The position numbers were made by a program, and so were the translations under genes. This document shows positions 53,101-63,995 of a DNA stretch of 64,000 nt, piece after piece. Every line of letters starts with the position of its first letter. The stretch's first letter is position 1. Under the pieces are notes generated by a model. It was not told the origin of the DNA, made no database searches, and was given only the letters and a program-made list of their open reading frames with translations. The DNA is from Rallus limicola (lineage: Eukaryota; Chordata; Aves; Gruiformes; Rallidae), in contig JAKCOZ010000005.1 in assembly GCA_022605955.1 (NCBI GenBank), positions 42,088,950-42,152,949 on the forward strand, given 5' to 3'.

Positions 53101-56100
53101 GTTTTTCAAGTGACTCCCAAATGTTGTTGTTAGCAGAAGCTCCTGTGAATTGGTTCGCCAGGAGCTGCCTCCAGGTACCTCCATGTGCTTGTCACAATGT
53201 TGATCAAATTGTGCTGAGTGGCGAGATTAACCAGTAGCACACCCCAGCCATAGCGTCCTCCGGGGACCCTTGGCCACTCTAGACCCGTGCAGTGGCAGTG
53301 AAGGTTCAGTTGTGCTGTCCGTGGCCTCATCAGGGGGATGAGAGACTGTACTGCACTCCCCAGCCTCAGAGCACCAGCCTCCCGCCTGAGCACCACAGCA
53401 GTCCAACGGCCACCCCACATCAGCGGGTATAAAATAAGCTGTGCAGAGGTCAGCACGCTTTAACATCCCCTTTCGAGACTCCGGGCGCCAAGGCGTCCAT
53501 CTGAGACACAGGACAACAGCACAGCCTTGTCGGAAAGGCGAGGGCTCCAGTGTGCCTGTACTTCCCGAAGCAATGCTAACACACTCGCGACCACTCAATG
53601 GTTCTGAACCCTTTCCGGTACCTGGGCTGTCCATGTACAGTATCTTTATGAATGTAATTTCAAGCTGCTTACAAATGGAGTATTCAAATCAAAATTATTC
53701 AGCCCAAATCATTCCCAGTCTCTATTACAGATACACATTTTGTAAGCATAATCCCACCCTATGCTGAGTAATTCCCGTCTCAGCCTAAAACACAAACATT
53801 TGTTCACATGGCACCATCACAGAGAAGCTCCCAGACAGACAGACAGATCTCTGGGAGACGCACAAGGCTACTGGCACGGCTCTGAAATTTCTGGAAATCA
53901 GTACCTATTGCTAGCAGCACTCTACCTGCTTTAAAAAAAATTATGGCCCACTGGCTTCTGTATTATTTTTGCATTGTTCGTATATGCATTTGGCACAGAG
54001 AAGACTACATCTCCCCCCTCCCTTTCTAAGATTGCCTTTTTTTCCAGCAGTTCTCAGGGTTTCATTTCAGCTTTGAATAGTTTTGTTCATTTCAATTTAT
54101 ATTAAAAAAGCCCACAAGATTGACACGCTCCTCGCCTCCTTTCTGGACTGAACTGTAAGAAAAAAAAAAAAAGGAACAGGTGGAGTAAATGGACCAATTT
54201 ATCCTGGAAAAGCTTCAGTTGTGGGTAACTTCTCTTCTCAGAACGCTTGCCTGTGTCTGCACTTATGCTGCAGGTGAGCCCAAGCAGTAACCCATCTGCT
54301 CTCCTGCTTTCAGTTTGGTGGAATGGATCTCGATAGCCTCCAGGTAGGGGGACAGCAGTACTGCTCAGACAGCACTGCTCCAGGGTGCCTCTATAGCTGG
54401 GAACAGTTGATAAAGGCAAGCTGAACCCCACAGCCACACAGTAGATGCCAGGGAGCCCAACTCAGCAAGGCAACCAAGGTAACTTAGGCTGCCAGGAAGC
54501 CTGCTCCCTGATGGAGCCACAGCAGCAATAGGAGAATGGGCTCTTACCAGTTACCTAATTAATCTGTTTCTGGACTTTGCAGAGACATGAAACCACAGCC
54601 AAAACCCATGTGAGCAGTGTCATCCTTGGTATGGTAATAGGACTGGGGCGACTTGATGCTTAAATCCGTGAGAACATGAGGTGTCTCCTGGTTGGGCTGA
54701 GAGAGACGGATGAACAGTCCAACCTCATCTATTACAGGCAGGCACACATTGGAGGCAACTTAAAGTCTGATATACCAGCTTTCATAACCTTCCATCCTCA
54801 CAACATAGCAGATCCAGTTTCTAGCGACGGGCACTGCTGCCCGACTGCAGCTGCCCTCTATGTACAGTGGAAGAAAATCAGGAAATACTCCACATTACCT
54901 GGAATTGCTTCCTTGGTGACCCAGGTACTATCGATACTTTTGCCAGGTATCCCCAGTGAACCAGGCTCAAGGCTGGGAAGGGTACATCAGAGTAACCAGC
55001 ATCAAGTCTTTCAACCACTGAGGTAATACAGGGGCCCATACTGCTGATTCAAGCGTGTATCTTGCCTGTTCAATAGTTAAGGGATTACCCTGTAAGCTAT
55101 ACTTGAGGATACAGTTAAAATGCAATTAAGATGACCAAGCCATTAATATAATAGAGATGCAGCAATCTGGAGATGCAGATAAACGGTATTAAAACTAAGA
55201 ATAAAAAATACATCATCCCAGAGAAAGATTTAGTATGGAACAGTTTCATAACAGTGTTTTCCACCTCTTAAGTCATACCCACTTTTATATATATATATAT
55301 CACTCCATCACTTCTCACAATCCCACTATATCCTTGGTTTTTTTAATATATTTAAAATTTTTCATGAATACAACAGTGAGTCAGTGGGCAAGAACACACC
55401 CACCACTGTCCCCAAACTCACCTACTTCCCAACTACTTCCAGCTTCCATGAATACACCAGCTAGGTGTAGACGTGTTCTGTCAGGCCACAAGCATTAGAT
55501 AACCGGGAAGACAACCAACCATCAACTGCAAGTTAGACAGCATTAGAAGATGGGCAGCTCAATGTTTTACCAGTCCTTTAGAGCTTCATAAAAATATTAA
55601 AGTTTAAAAATATTCCTGATTCCATTGCTACTTTGAACCCAGCAAGTTAGTTTCTTCTGTTAAATGTAATGCTTCAAGTATTAAAAGCCTGAAACCCAAG
55701 ATTCCTACAAGAATTCTGCAAACATCTGAGAGTTTAGAAGATTGTGGCATCAAACATCACAAGATGGAACACTCAATAGCTGAAGGAACACAAAACACAT
55801 TAATAATAAAATGTTCCTTTGACCAAATCTGAAGAATGGCTTCCTGGGGTACAGCCTGGAGGACACAAAGACGACTGTAGACAGCAATTTTGAGAGCTTT
55901 ATGCTGAAGGAAAGTTTGACAGATTGGGAAGGATTTAAATTCAGGCTAATTAAGAAAACCTGCAAAAGTACAGATTTCCTTGTCATGATGTCTGCTCTGA
56001 CACCAAAGTTGCAAAAAGCGGGTTTCAGACAGGTTGAGACAGAATGAGGCCTCTCCGACCACAGCAGCAGATGGGATCTCATCTTGTAGTGACCGAGTGC

Positions 56101-56866
56101 TCAGCTCTTGCCCTCTCGGTGAAATTTATTGCTGAGGACTGCCCCGTCAAAGGCATTTCAAACACTAAAAACTCAACTTTGGAAAGTGATTTCAAATGAA
56201 CTTTTTGAGGCAAGATGGCTGATTATTTTCCCCTAATGCACACTCTTCCTTAAACCTGGAATGACTAGTATTTATTAGTAAAGTCCCAGCACGAAAGCTT
56301 TGACTCTCGTAGTCAGCACAGAGCCTGCCATGGAACGCAGAGTTTTCAGAAACCAAGTGCTAATCTACCCTTGGGTGTGACCACGTATGACCCAGCCGTG
56401 GGGTTTCATTTCTCTTGATTCTCTTTGTATGTGATACATTAACATACGACACGGTGCTTGCAATGCCTGAAAGGAAATCAGCTCTTGGAAATACAGGTAA
56501 GAGAGAGTCTCTTGTTTGCAAAGGAACAGAATAAACTCCCCTTCACAGGACACACTGCTGTACAGTCAAAACACCTTCTGTAAAAGCAGTGAGGAAGCAG
56601 GATATAACACCCAGCTTCAAATTAGTAACTGACAGTATTTAAGTTTTTGGAAAAAGGGGAAAGAATGTAGTCATTGACTTAGACCCAAAGTTTAATCGCT
56701 GTTTTTCAGTTGAGTGTTAGATTAAATTTCCAAAGATGGTATCCTTGTAAAGCTTATCCTTATTCTACAACCATCTTTGATTCACTACAACTGGTATTCC
56801 AAAGGGAATCAGAGGTTTTAAAAAATACCACTAATGCCATTTTCCTTCAGCTTTAATTATTTCTTT
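47111..56866. other. Intergenic region between CCDC88C and PPP4R3A
   Basis: About 10 kb without a recognised gene. It contains minus-strand open frames at 48280-50107 (mostly lacking ATG starts), a GC-richer patch at about 52900-53640 with a TATA-like element, and a plus-strand ATG ORF of 116 codons at 54676-55026. None matches a protein family I know. No CR1 or LTR was recognised here. Confidence 0.6.
55286..55301 (+). repeat. AT dinucleotide microsatellite
   Basis: A short (TA)n run of about eight units between the genes. Confidence 0.8.
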
Positions 56867-56872
56867 TTTATT
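56867..56872 (-). terminator. PPP4R3A: Alternative candidate polyadenylation signal AATAAA
   Basis: A second canonical hexamer on the minus strand, 150 bp beyond the first. Either or both could be used. Confidence 0.3.
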
Positions 56873-57016
56873 TCTGTAAGTCAAATGAGTCAGTATCTCG
56901 GTATTCCTAAATCATCCATCTTGCATTTTGATGAGTTAGTCTACCATCATTCTTCTGAGATATGAAATTTAAAGTCTCTTTGGAATACTAATTTCATATT
57001 TATAGGTTTCAATTCT

Positions 57017-57022
57017 TTTATT
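57017..57022 (-). terminator. PPP4R3A: Candidate polyadenylation signal AATAAA for PPP4R3A
   Basis: TTTATT on the plus strand is AATAAA in the transcript, about 1 kb after the stop codon. It is the first canonical hexamer found downstream of the stop. Confidence 0.4.
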
Positions 57023-57304
57023 CCATCCTATTTCCCTGAATTTTTTCTCGACAGTTGCTGATGTAAAATTTAATATAAAATACTTAGTCACAAAATAGTA
57101 TTGCTTTTATGCACATTGTGGTAAGATTATTTCTTTTTCCAATAAAAACTATACCATCTTCCATAAAATCCTGAACATATTAAGAACTGTGTTGCAGAAC
57201 AAAATTACACAGGGTGAAACAGGTACCAGCACAACAGTGTGATTATATTACATCAAAAAATTTTAATGGTCCCAAATATATACTCAACAACTAAGCATAC
57301 ACTC

Positions 57305-57314
57305 GGGGGGGGGG
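57305..57314 (+). repeat. G10 homopolymer
   Basis: A ten-G run in the probable PPP4R3A 3' UTR region (C10 in the transcript). Confidence 0.85.
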
Positions 57315-58020
57315 AAATTATGACACAAAAGTGACCACATCTAGAATTCCACTCAATCTTTAATCAAGAAGGGACAAACAAATCCCCCACCTCCAAAAAA
57401 AAATATTCTGCAGTTTAAAGGGCAAAGGGAACAGATTTAAAAAAAAAAAAAACCCAAAAAAAAAAAAAAGAGGAAACTTTATATTCGGCCCTCCCCCATA
57501 GAGGTTTTTAAAACCTGTTGCAGCTTGACTAAAATGTTCAGAATGTATGATTTCAAAGGCAGGTCTCTTTCATACAAAGAAACTGCTGGCATTCTTAACT
57601 AGTGAAGAATTATGGCAAACCCTGCCTTTTCTTCAGAAGTCCCATACATGGTCCAAGAAAGCATATTCTGATTGTAGCAACTGACCAGCCAATCCAGAGT
57701 TCCACTAACAAAACTCCTGCCCTGTTGGCTTGTTTGTTTGTTTTTGTTTTGTGGGTTTTTTTGTTTTCCATTTCCTTCCCTGAGAAAAGGGCAACGTGTG
57801 GTCCAAGCTGGAGAGCTCAAAGGCGTAAGTCTTTCCCCTAAACAAAGTATTTCCTCTTCTTCTGCTCCTTTGAATTGGCACTTGATTGGCAGAAATCCGT
57901 TTGTATAAGTTGATCTGTGTCACACACAGTAATTCACAAAAGATTGCTGCTTTGCTGTGGGTTTTTGTTTTTGGAAAAAATATCCTTCCCCCAACTGGTA
58001 ATGTTCTTCAGCAGTTGCCA

Positions 58021-58134
58021 TTATGATGACTCAAGCTTTGCTTTCTTTGACAAAGGTAAAGTTTCCTCTTTATCTTCATCTTCATCATCCTCTTCATCAT
58101 CATCGGGATAATCTACAAGCCCAATGAGGCCTCC
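58021..58134 (-). CDS. PPP4R3A: PPP4R3A last coding exon and stop
   Basis: The coding part is 114 nt (37 codons plus TAA at 58021-58023), with acceptor TTTGTAG|GGAGGC in phase 0. It encodes [20 protein letters not shown], then [17 protein letters not shown]. [11 protein letters not shown] is the hallmark C-terminal motif of PP4R3 proteins. The acidic run is followed by a short basic SKKAK cluster that is a candidate nuclear localisation signal. The 3' UTR continues in the same exon toward lower coordinates. Confidence 0.95.
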   Translation of the reverse strand, partial: GGLIGLVDYPDDDEEDDEDEDKEETLPLSKKAKLESS

Positions 58135-61100
58135 CTACAAAGACAGACACAATTACTGTAATTAGGAAAATGCTTTCACATTGATTCTTCAGGCTTGCAT
58201 CGGCAAATGATTTTGCAGCGAGTTTTGCCCCAAGCACATCAATTCATGAAGTTTTGAATAAAATGAAGCAGAACAAAAAGAAACTCTTCAGTATGAACCA
58301 AAAAGACATTGCCTGAAAAACATTTAATAAATCTAAAATGGGGTTTAACTCTTATCCAACTAGACAGAAAATAAATACTTCCAAGTGAAATTCAAGAAAA
58401 TTTCCAAATCTAGTTAGTTTTGCTAAATGTCACTGCAGCTCCATCTGTAAAGATGCACATGACTATTTTTTTCTAAGCATAACTGACTGCAGCAACGAGC
58501 AATCTGGAAGCGCTTTGGAAACAAATACAGAATACCCTTCCATTTGAATTTTTAAGCTACTTTACTTTTAGAACACAGTCTGTCTTCACAAAAGCTAATT
58601 TAAATGTGTAGTAGCTTGAAGGATTTTTTGAATAATGGAATTGAACAAGGTGTCCAGGTTACAAAATCTCAACACCACCTCACATGTCTAATGATAGACA
58701 CCCAAACTAGAGCATTTCAACCAACTGCATACCAAAGTGCAACTCCATCAACAGTTACACCTGTTCTGTACAGCCCCATATGGCGTAGCACTGCCTATGC
58801 CATGCATAAAGTAACAGGTTCAGATAATCTGTGAGAAACCCGGTTTCAACACTTTCCAGCTCATGACCGTGGCCCGTGTCTAAACCGCACACACCTCCCC
58901 GGAAGGCGCTTTACGCCTGAACCCAGGAGTGGTGTTTCAGGGCACTTTATTCAGTGTCACCTCAGCAAACTTTTCTTTCTCCACTGTGATCTGCAATGTT
59001 GGAGCCAGTGCTCTCTGCAATACGCTCCATAGAGAAACGCTCCATTTCAGATTCAAAGAATTACACCTCTCTGGCAGAGAGGAAGCCTCCGGCAGAAATA
59101 GAGAATAGACTGAACTAGACTCCAAGCCAACTCCATCCCTTTTGAAAAGCCCCTGACTAACTACTGCTTTTTTTTTTTTGAAAGAAAGCAGTAAAGAAAT
59201 CAAAGAAAGCTGCTTCCACTTTTCCACAGAAGTCTTTAGAGGAAGTGTCGCTGTCCACCAGCCAAACTCTTCTTGTTCAGGTGTTTACCACAGCAGGTAA
59301 TGCAAACACAAGCTCTTAATACACGCTCTACCGTAAGAAAGAAAAAACCCTAAAACCCCGTTTGCCTTTACTAGAAGTAAGGTGAACAAGCAGTTCATAA
59401 TGGTGGCATTACAGACTTGAGGATGATCAGTTACTCCAAGGCTACCTGTGAACTTGGAGACATACCAGAATCCTCAGAAATGAAAACACTTCTCACAAAA
59501 GTAAATTCTCATTCTCTGAACTAAGCTTTCCTCCACCTTATGTGTCCCCAGTGCTGAAAATAGCAGTCACACTATTTCCCTGACTTTGTTCATTTTAGCC
59601 AAAAAATCTGACAAAACCTAACAGCATCCTAAAATGAATTTAAAAATGCTCATTTTGGATATTCACTGGAAGTTATGGTGACTCTTTTAAATGGGGTTTC
59701 TTTTACTACTTCAGTATGTTATTTCAAAAGATGAAAAAGTCATGCTAGGATATTAAACATTGTTTATGTTTTGGTTTAGAGCAACCACATCTCCATGATA
59801 CATTTTTTTTCTTTCACATGTGCCATTTATATCATTGTGAACCATATTAAAAATGATAATAGTAGAAATTCTCACTGGGGGTGGTGGGACATCGTGGAGT
59901 CTGGGGAAGTTTAGCAATGTTTCCAAAGCATTTCTATATTCCTACCTGCCAAATATCCCTGTGCAGTTTCACAGAACTGAATTTCATAGTACAGATGGCT
60001 GCCAACAGCAGCTAGTTGTATACTTCATATTTGAAGAGTATGGGCGTTAAAAAGCTTTTATTTCTTCTTTTTATATACATACCAGTTCTTAAAAATGCTA
60101 AAAGCCAGACAAACCAGAAAGTCCAGTACTGCTTAACATGCCAGAATTCACATCATCCTGACAGAGATGCTAAAGCAAACTCCAAGTCTGTAACAATGAA
60201 GTCAGCCTATGCTCATTTAAAATTACCTTAGTTGTAATAGCTGCCATCTGAGATGTGCTTTTAGAAACTGATCCCGGAGACCCAGGGGAACCTGGGGATC
60301 CTGGAGACCCTGGGGATCCTGGCAGATTGCTTGCAGATGACTGGCTGGTAAGATTAGATTTTGTACCACTGGAAAAGGAAAGCTTGAAACTTGGACTCTG
60401 ACGACCTGAAAGGTTTGTTTTCAGAAGAACTTCCTTTTCTTCACTCTCTTTTACTGGAGAGGAAAAAGGATGGAATAAAATAAAGTCAAATAAAAAAGTA
60501 CAATAATATTACTGAGCAAAACATTTAACTACAAATCACGCTCCTGTGTTGGAAAAGGCTCAATACTTTATGTACAGCTTGGTAAAGTGAGTCATCATAG
60601 CCTGGTTTCCCCACCCCCCCCCCCCCCCCCCCCAAACTAGTGTACCACCTGCCAGCTGTTGGCACTGGCCAGGAGTGAACACTTTTATTCTACCAGTGAT
60701 ACCACCTGAACACTTAGATCGAAAACTCTGAATTATAAACCTGAATAAGACACAGGGAAACTTGACTATCAGTGCAGACTGTCATTCCAATGCTTTAAGA
60801 AATCAACAAGTATCATTCCACTTTTAAAGATAGAACAACTTGCTCTGAAGGAGTGGTCCACTACCATGGTGTCACAAATTAAAAAATCTAAAAACTTCAG
60901 AATAAATACAATCTAATCCTTCATTGCAGTGGAACTAATGAATACAATTTATGGCTTCTGCATAAGCCACATGGCATGCTTCTTCTCATCACTTACACTT
61001 TTTCCTTTCCATGAATTTACTGATAGGGTCCATAATATCTTCATCATTTTTAGTTTTGTCAGAAGGGGGCACCACAGCCTCTCCATCTTCCATATCATCT

Positions 61101-63995
61101 TCATCAGTATTAAACCACATTTCCTCCTCATCCTCCAGGGTTCTTGCATCCCTTCTGTATCTGTGGTTCCTCAAAATGGAGCGCATGCTACAGAATAGGA
61201 AGTTTTAAAAATTTCGATTCAAAACCAAACTCCTTTTAATAATAAAACATTTACAGTGACAGCTTAATAAGCTTACAAATATTGTAAAGCAATAAAAATA
61301 TGAGCAAATTGTTTTATAATGTGAATTCTGTCATTTCAATGCAAATATAATTAAAGTATTTGTTATAAAAAAGCAATGTAAAACTCTGCTAACAGCACAG
61401 AAGACTCCATCCAAAATTTTGTAGGTTACGAACAGCATGATGAAAAGTAATGTTAATAAATGTCACTAAAGTGCTGGATTCAGGCTTGTTTTAACACTCT
61501 GCGCTGGCAAATGAAAAGTTATGAACCAAAGGGTTTAGAAACTATAGACTTCCCCCCCCCCCCCCCCCCCGAAAATACTCTAGAACTCATCAGTATTCAG
61601 AGTCCAAAGTGGTAAAGAAAAAAGAAAATTCTCAACCCAAAAGCAAACTTAAATATGACTCCAGTTTAAAATAAACACATTACAAAGACACCTATCTCTT
61701 TCTGCCACATCCACCTGTTGCAACTTTTGGCCACTATCAGTATTTGCCATTCTTCTGAGCCTTGGATACCAAGAGCTACTTCTCCCTCCTCGTTTGATCT
61801 ATTACTAGTGCTCGTCTATCTCAGCTCCACCTTCCTCTTCTTTTATTCCTCACTGAAGCAGTATTATGGGGCAGTGATGTGCACCCAGAACAGGGGGATC
61901 ACAAGTGGAAGAAAGGTTGAAAACAATCTTCAGTGCTAGATGTTGATTCTAACAGTCAAGCTCCAACAAAAAGCATAAAATCCTCAACAAATTTTCTGTA
62001 GCACTTCTTCAAAATTTACTAGCCACAACGAAAATCTGAAATCTAATTTTTTTCATAAAGCCTCTGTCTAGAATCAAAGTGTTTGTACAATCTAGGCTTA
62101 TTCTTCTTAGAGAAAAGGTCCTGCATTACTGACTGCAGTAAAACACCAAAAGGGAAAAATTAGGAAATTACAAGGTATTAAATAAGTATGCTAAATGTAC
62201 TTTTAAAAATAAATCTAATTCTTTACAATTTGCTTGCCAATACTAACACCTGGATCTATACATACTGCACCATTTTACACTGTGTTTAAATTAAAGTTCT
62301 AACAGTGCAAAACTATCACTTCAGTGACACTCTTCTGGCTACATTTGTGACCCACGTCAACAAAAGTTTTGGCCTCTTTCCTTCCTGAACTGGTCTTTGC
62401 AAGAACGTGTAAACAGATTCTTGTTTTGTTATTTTATTGCATTGGGCATGTCCTGGTTTCAGCTAGGATAGAGTTAATTTTCTTCCTAGCAGCTGGTGTA
62501 GTGCTGTGTTTGGGAGTCAGGTTGAGAGCAGTGCTGATAACACACTGGTGTTTTAGTTGTTGCCAAGCAGCCAAGGACTTTTCAGCTTCTCATGCTGCCC
62601 TGATAAAGAGAAAGCAGGGGGTACCCAGGAGGCTGGGAGGGGACACAGCCAGGACAAGTGACCCAAACTGGCCAAAGAGGTTATTCCATACCATGACATC
62701 ATGCTCAGCATAAAGGGGGCAGTGGTGGAGGAAGAGCACACAGCTCCAGGACACGTGGTCTGGGGACAGTCCGGCTTTGGGATGTCTGAGCTGTACAGTC
62801 TGAGTTGTGCCGTTCCGTGCGATACTGCATTGTGTATCACCAGTCCTGTATATTTCACTACAGAGCCCCCTGTTATTCCTTCCTCCTGCTGCCCTAGCAG
62901 TAAGCTGTCATCCCAGGAGGTTTGCCTTTGTCTTCCCTTTTTTTTGCTCTTGTCCTCTCTCCCTTTTTTTCTCTTCCCACTGGCCGGGGGAGTGACAGAT
63001 ATCGGGGGAGTGACAGATATCGTCTGGCTGGTGCCACAAGGTGAGGGGGAGGCGGGGTAGTGGTGGTTCACTTCAGAAATTACATGGACTATGCCAGGTC
63101 TCACTAACAGTTCTTAAGCGTAACTCATCTAGTCACACAAGCAGCCCATTTCATTTTAATTCAACTACACGTACAAGTTAACGTCATTTGCCAAAAATAA
63201 ACGGAGTAATAAATCCTAAACTTCCTATTTTTATACGTCCTACCCTTTTAACCTTGGGTAACTGTGATTCAAGTCTCACATCAGATTTGTTTTTCACTCC
63301 ATCATGTTTTTCACTCCATCAGCAAATATAACAGTGACCAAAAAAGCATCCTCTGAAAATGCCTTTGAATATTCTATTTCTCAGTCATTTGGTAGAGCTG
63401 ATCTAAATATGTACTCCTACAACTAGCTAAAATAGAAGGAAACCTGACGTGAATTTTTGAAGGAAAAATCCAGAGAACAGTAATTCACAACCAAACAACC
63501 TTTCAAATCAAACAGTGGGAATCCAGTATTTAAGCAAATGAACTCTGGATACCTGACAGGCTTCTAGCCTCGTTACAACAGTATACATAAATTTAGGATG
63601 TGAGAACTTAGTATTATTACTGGGGGTCCAGCAGTTAGCTGAAAGCTGATCAGGAGTTTGAGACAACCCATCTGGAAATCACATGGTTCAATCAAGTAAA
63701 CTCAGCAATGCCTGAGATGCAAGCAGGAGTCTGAATTATTTACATTTCTCAGTGTCATAAAACAATCGATCGACATTCCCAAAATAGAATTAAAGTCCTA
63801 ATATACTAAATAAAAGAACTTATATTAAATAAGAGAATTTAGAGCATTTTACCTGTCAAGTTTTGGATTATCTTGTCTTTCCCTTTGTTGTTCAAATCGT
63901 AGTTTCAGTCCTTTGAACGTCTGCACATAATCTACATCTTCCAGTGCCTTCCAGTAATTTTCAATTACATGAGCTGTTAATGATTTTATATCTTC
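58021..63995 (-). CDS. PPP4R3A: PPP4R3A (SMEK1), 3' part, last four coding exons
   Basis: Four minus-strand exons (63853-63995, 60997-61187, 60227-60453, 58021-58134) join in phase to encode the last 224 residues of serine/threonine-protein phosphatase 4 regulatory subunit 3A. From family knowledge, PP4R3 proteins bring the PP4 catalytic subunit and R2 to substrates, mainly in the nucleus and at centrosomes, using an N-terminal EVH1-like domain and a SMK-1/armadillo region; both lie upstream of this window. What I see: [20 protein letters not shown], then [20 protein letters not shown], an acidic [14 protein letters not shown] segment, KFMERKKLKESEEKE, a Pro-Gly-Ser repeat, and the tail [14 protein letters not shown], an acidic run and PLSKKAK. 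The [20 protein letters not shown] wording and the tail fit PPP4R3A rather than PPP4R3B. Human PPP4R3A is about 833 residues, so roughly the last quarter is here. Confidence 0.95.
58135..60226 (-). other. PPP4R3A: PPP4R3A last intron (2.1 kb)
   Basis: The intron is bounded by donor AAG|GTAATT and acceptor TTTGTAG. It is AT-rich single-copy sequence with a T10-type run near 59168-59180. No other exon or repeat family is recognised. Confidence 0.9.
60227..60453 (-). CDS. PPP4R3A: PPP4R3A coding exon, second from last (Pro-Gly-Ser repeat)
   Basis: The exon is 227 nt, with acceptor CTCTCCAG|TAAAAG and donor ACTAAG|GTAATT. It encodes [40 protein letters not shown], a run of six Pro-Gly-Ser triplets, and [14 protein letters not shown]. 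The exon is Ser/Pro-rich and probably disordered. Several Ser-Pro sites are candidates for proline-directed kinases, which is inference. Confidence 0.95.
60269..60322 (-). repeat. PPP4R3A: In-frame 9-bp repeat coding six Pro-Gly-Ser triplets
   Basis: Fifty-four nucleotides on the minus strand encode PGS six times, with synonymous differences between units. The collagen-like run is also present in the mammalian protein as I know it. It therefore appears to be an old part of the protein rather than a recent expansion. Confidence 0.9.
60454..60996 (-). other. PPP4R3A: PPP4R3A intron (543 nt)
   Basis: The intron lies between the Pro-Gly-Ser exon and the acidic exon, with donor AAAGT|GTAAGT and acceptor CTCTCCAG. 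It contains the G20 run of the transcript strand (60614-60633). Confidence 0.9.
60614..60633 (+). repeat. C20 homopolymer (G20 in the PPP4R3A transcript)
   Basis: Twenty C in a row, preceded by CCCCA, between the exons at 60227-60453 and 60997-61187. On the transcribed sense strand it is a G run. Confidence 0.9.
60997..61187 (-). CDS. PPP4R3A: PPP4R3A coding exon, third from last
   Basis: The exon is 191 nt, with acceptor TTCTGTAG|CATGCG and donor AAAAAGT|GTAAGT. It encodes [20 protein letters not shown], then [19 protein letters not shown] and [11 protein letters not shown], followed by the first base of a Leu codon. The basic RNHRYRR patch is followed by a strongly acidic stretch, as known in the family C-terminal tail. 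Confidence 0.95.
61552..61570 (+). repeat. C19 homopolymer (G19 in the PPP4R3A transcript)
   Basis: Nineteen C in a row, about 365 bp upstream (in transcript sense) of the exon at 60997-61187. Confidence 0.9.
62449..63060 (+). mobile_element. Solo LTR of an avian endogenous retrovirus (ERV), diverged
   Basis: The element starts TGTCCTGGTTTCAGCTAGGA and goes on through 'gatagagttaattttcttcc', 'gataacacactggtgtttta', 'cttttcagcttctcatgctg' and 'actggccaaagaggttattc', all typical of an ERV LTR family widespread in neoavian birds. A CATAAAG at 62709-62715 sits where the family has its TATA box. The 3' end is divergent, lacks a clear CA terminus or target-site duplication, and holds an 18-bp tandem duplication, so the right boundary is approximate. 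No gag, pol or env sequence is attached. It lies antisense in a PPP4R3A intron. Family assignment is from memory of the repeat class; the exact subfamily is not known to me. Confidence 0.85.
62985..63020 (+). repeat. 18-bp tandem duplication in the LTR
   Basis: Two perfect copies of CGGGGGAGTGACAGATAT lie at 62985-63002 and 63003-63020. They sit in the 3' portion of the ERV LTR and are not usual for the family, so they probably arose after insertion. Confidence 0.9.
63288..63321 (+). repeat. 17-bp perfect tandem duplication
   Basis: TGTTTTTCACTCCATCA occurs twice in direct succession (63288-63304, 63305-63321), in the PPP4R3A intron that holds the LTR. Confidence 0.92.
63853..63995 (-). CDS. 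PPP4R3A: PPP4R3A coding exon, fourth from last
   Basis: The exon is 143 nt, with acceptor TATAG|GAAGAT five bases from the window edge and donor GACAG|GTAAAA. It encodes [40 protein letters not shown] and QDNPKLD plus two bases of a Ser codon. This is the end of the conserved SMK-1 helical region. The upstream intron is outside the window, so the acceptor is judged only from TATAG and family alignment. Confidence 0.93.

Larger units (their letters stand above)
56867..58020 (-). other. PPP4R3A: Probable PPP4R3A 3' UTR (end uncertain)
   Basis: AT-rich sequence directly follows the stop codon on the minus strand. It includes A/T runs at 57438-57469 and a C10 run (transcript sense) at 57305-57314. 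Canonical AATAAA hexamers on the minus strand occur at 57017-57022 and 56867-56872, with ATTAAA variants at 57359-57364 and near 57262-57267. I cannot tell which is used. The UTR would be about 0.65 to 1.15 kb. Confidence 0.45.
61188..63852 (-). other. PPP4R3A: PPP4R3A intron (2.7 kb) with ERV LTR
   Basis: The intron runs from donor GACAG|GTAAAA to acceptor TTCTGTAG. It contains the antisense ERV LTR (62449-63060), the G19 run (61552-61570) and a 17-bp tandem duplication (63288-63321). The longer ORFs here come from the LTR. Confidence 0.9.

Noticed and set aside
53548..53640. Slight resemblance of a plus-strand peptide to a LINE reverse-transcriptase motif
   Set aside because: Only a few residues fit, with no flanking catalytic motif; treated as coincidence.
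62553..63104. 183-codon minus-strand ORF and the 114/119-codon plus-strand ORFs
   Set aside because: They fall in the ERV LTR, which is non-coding, and the translations show no retroviral domain.
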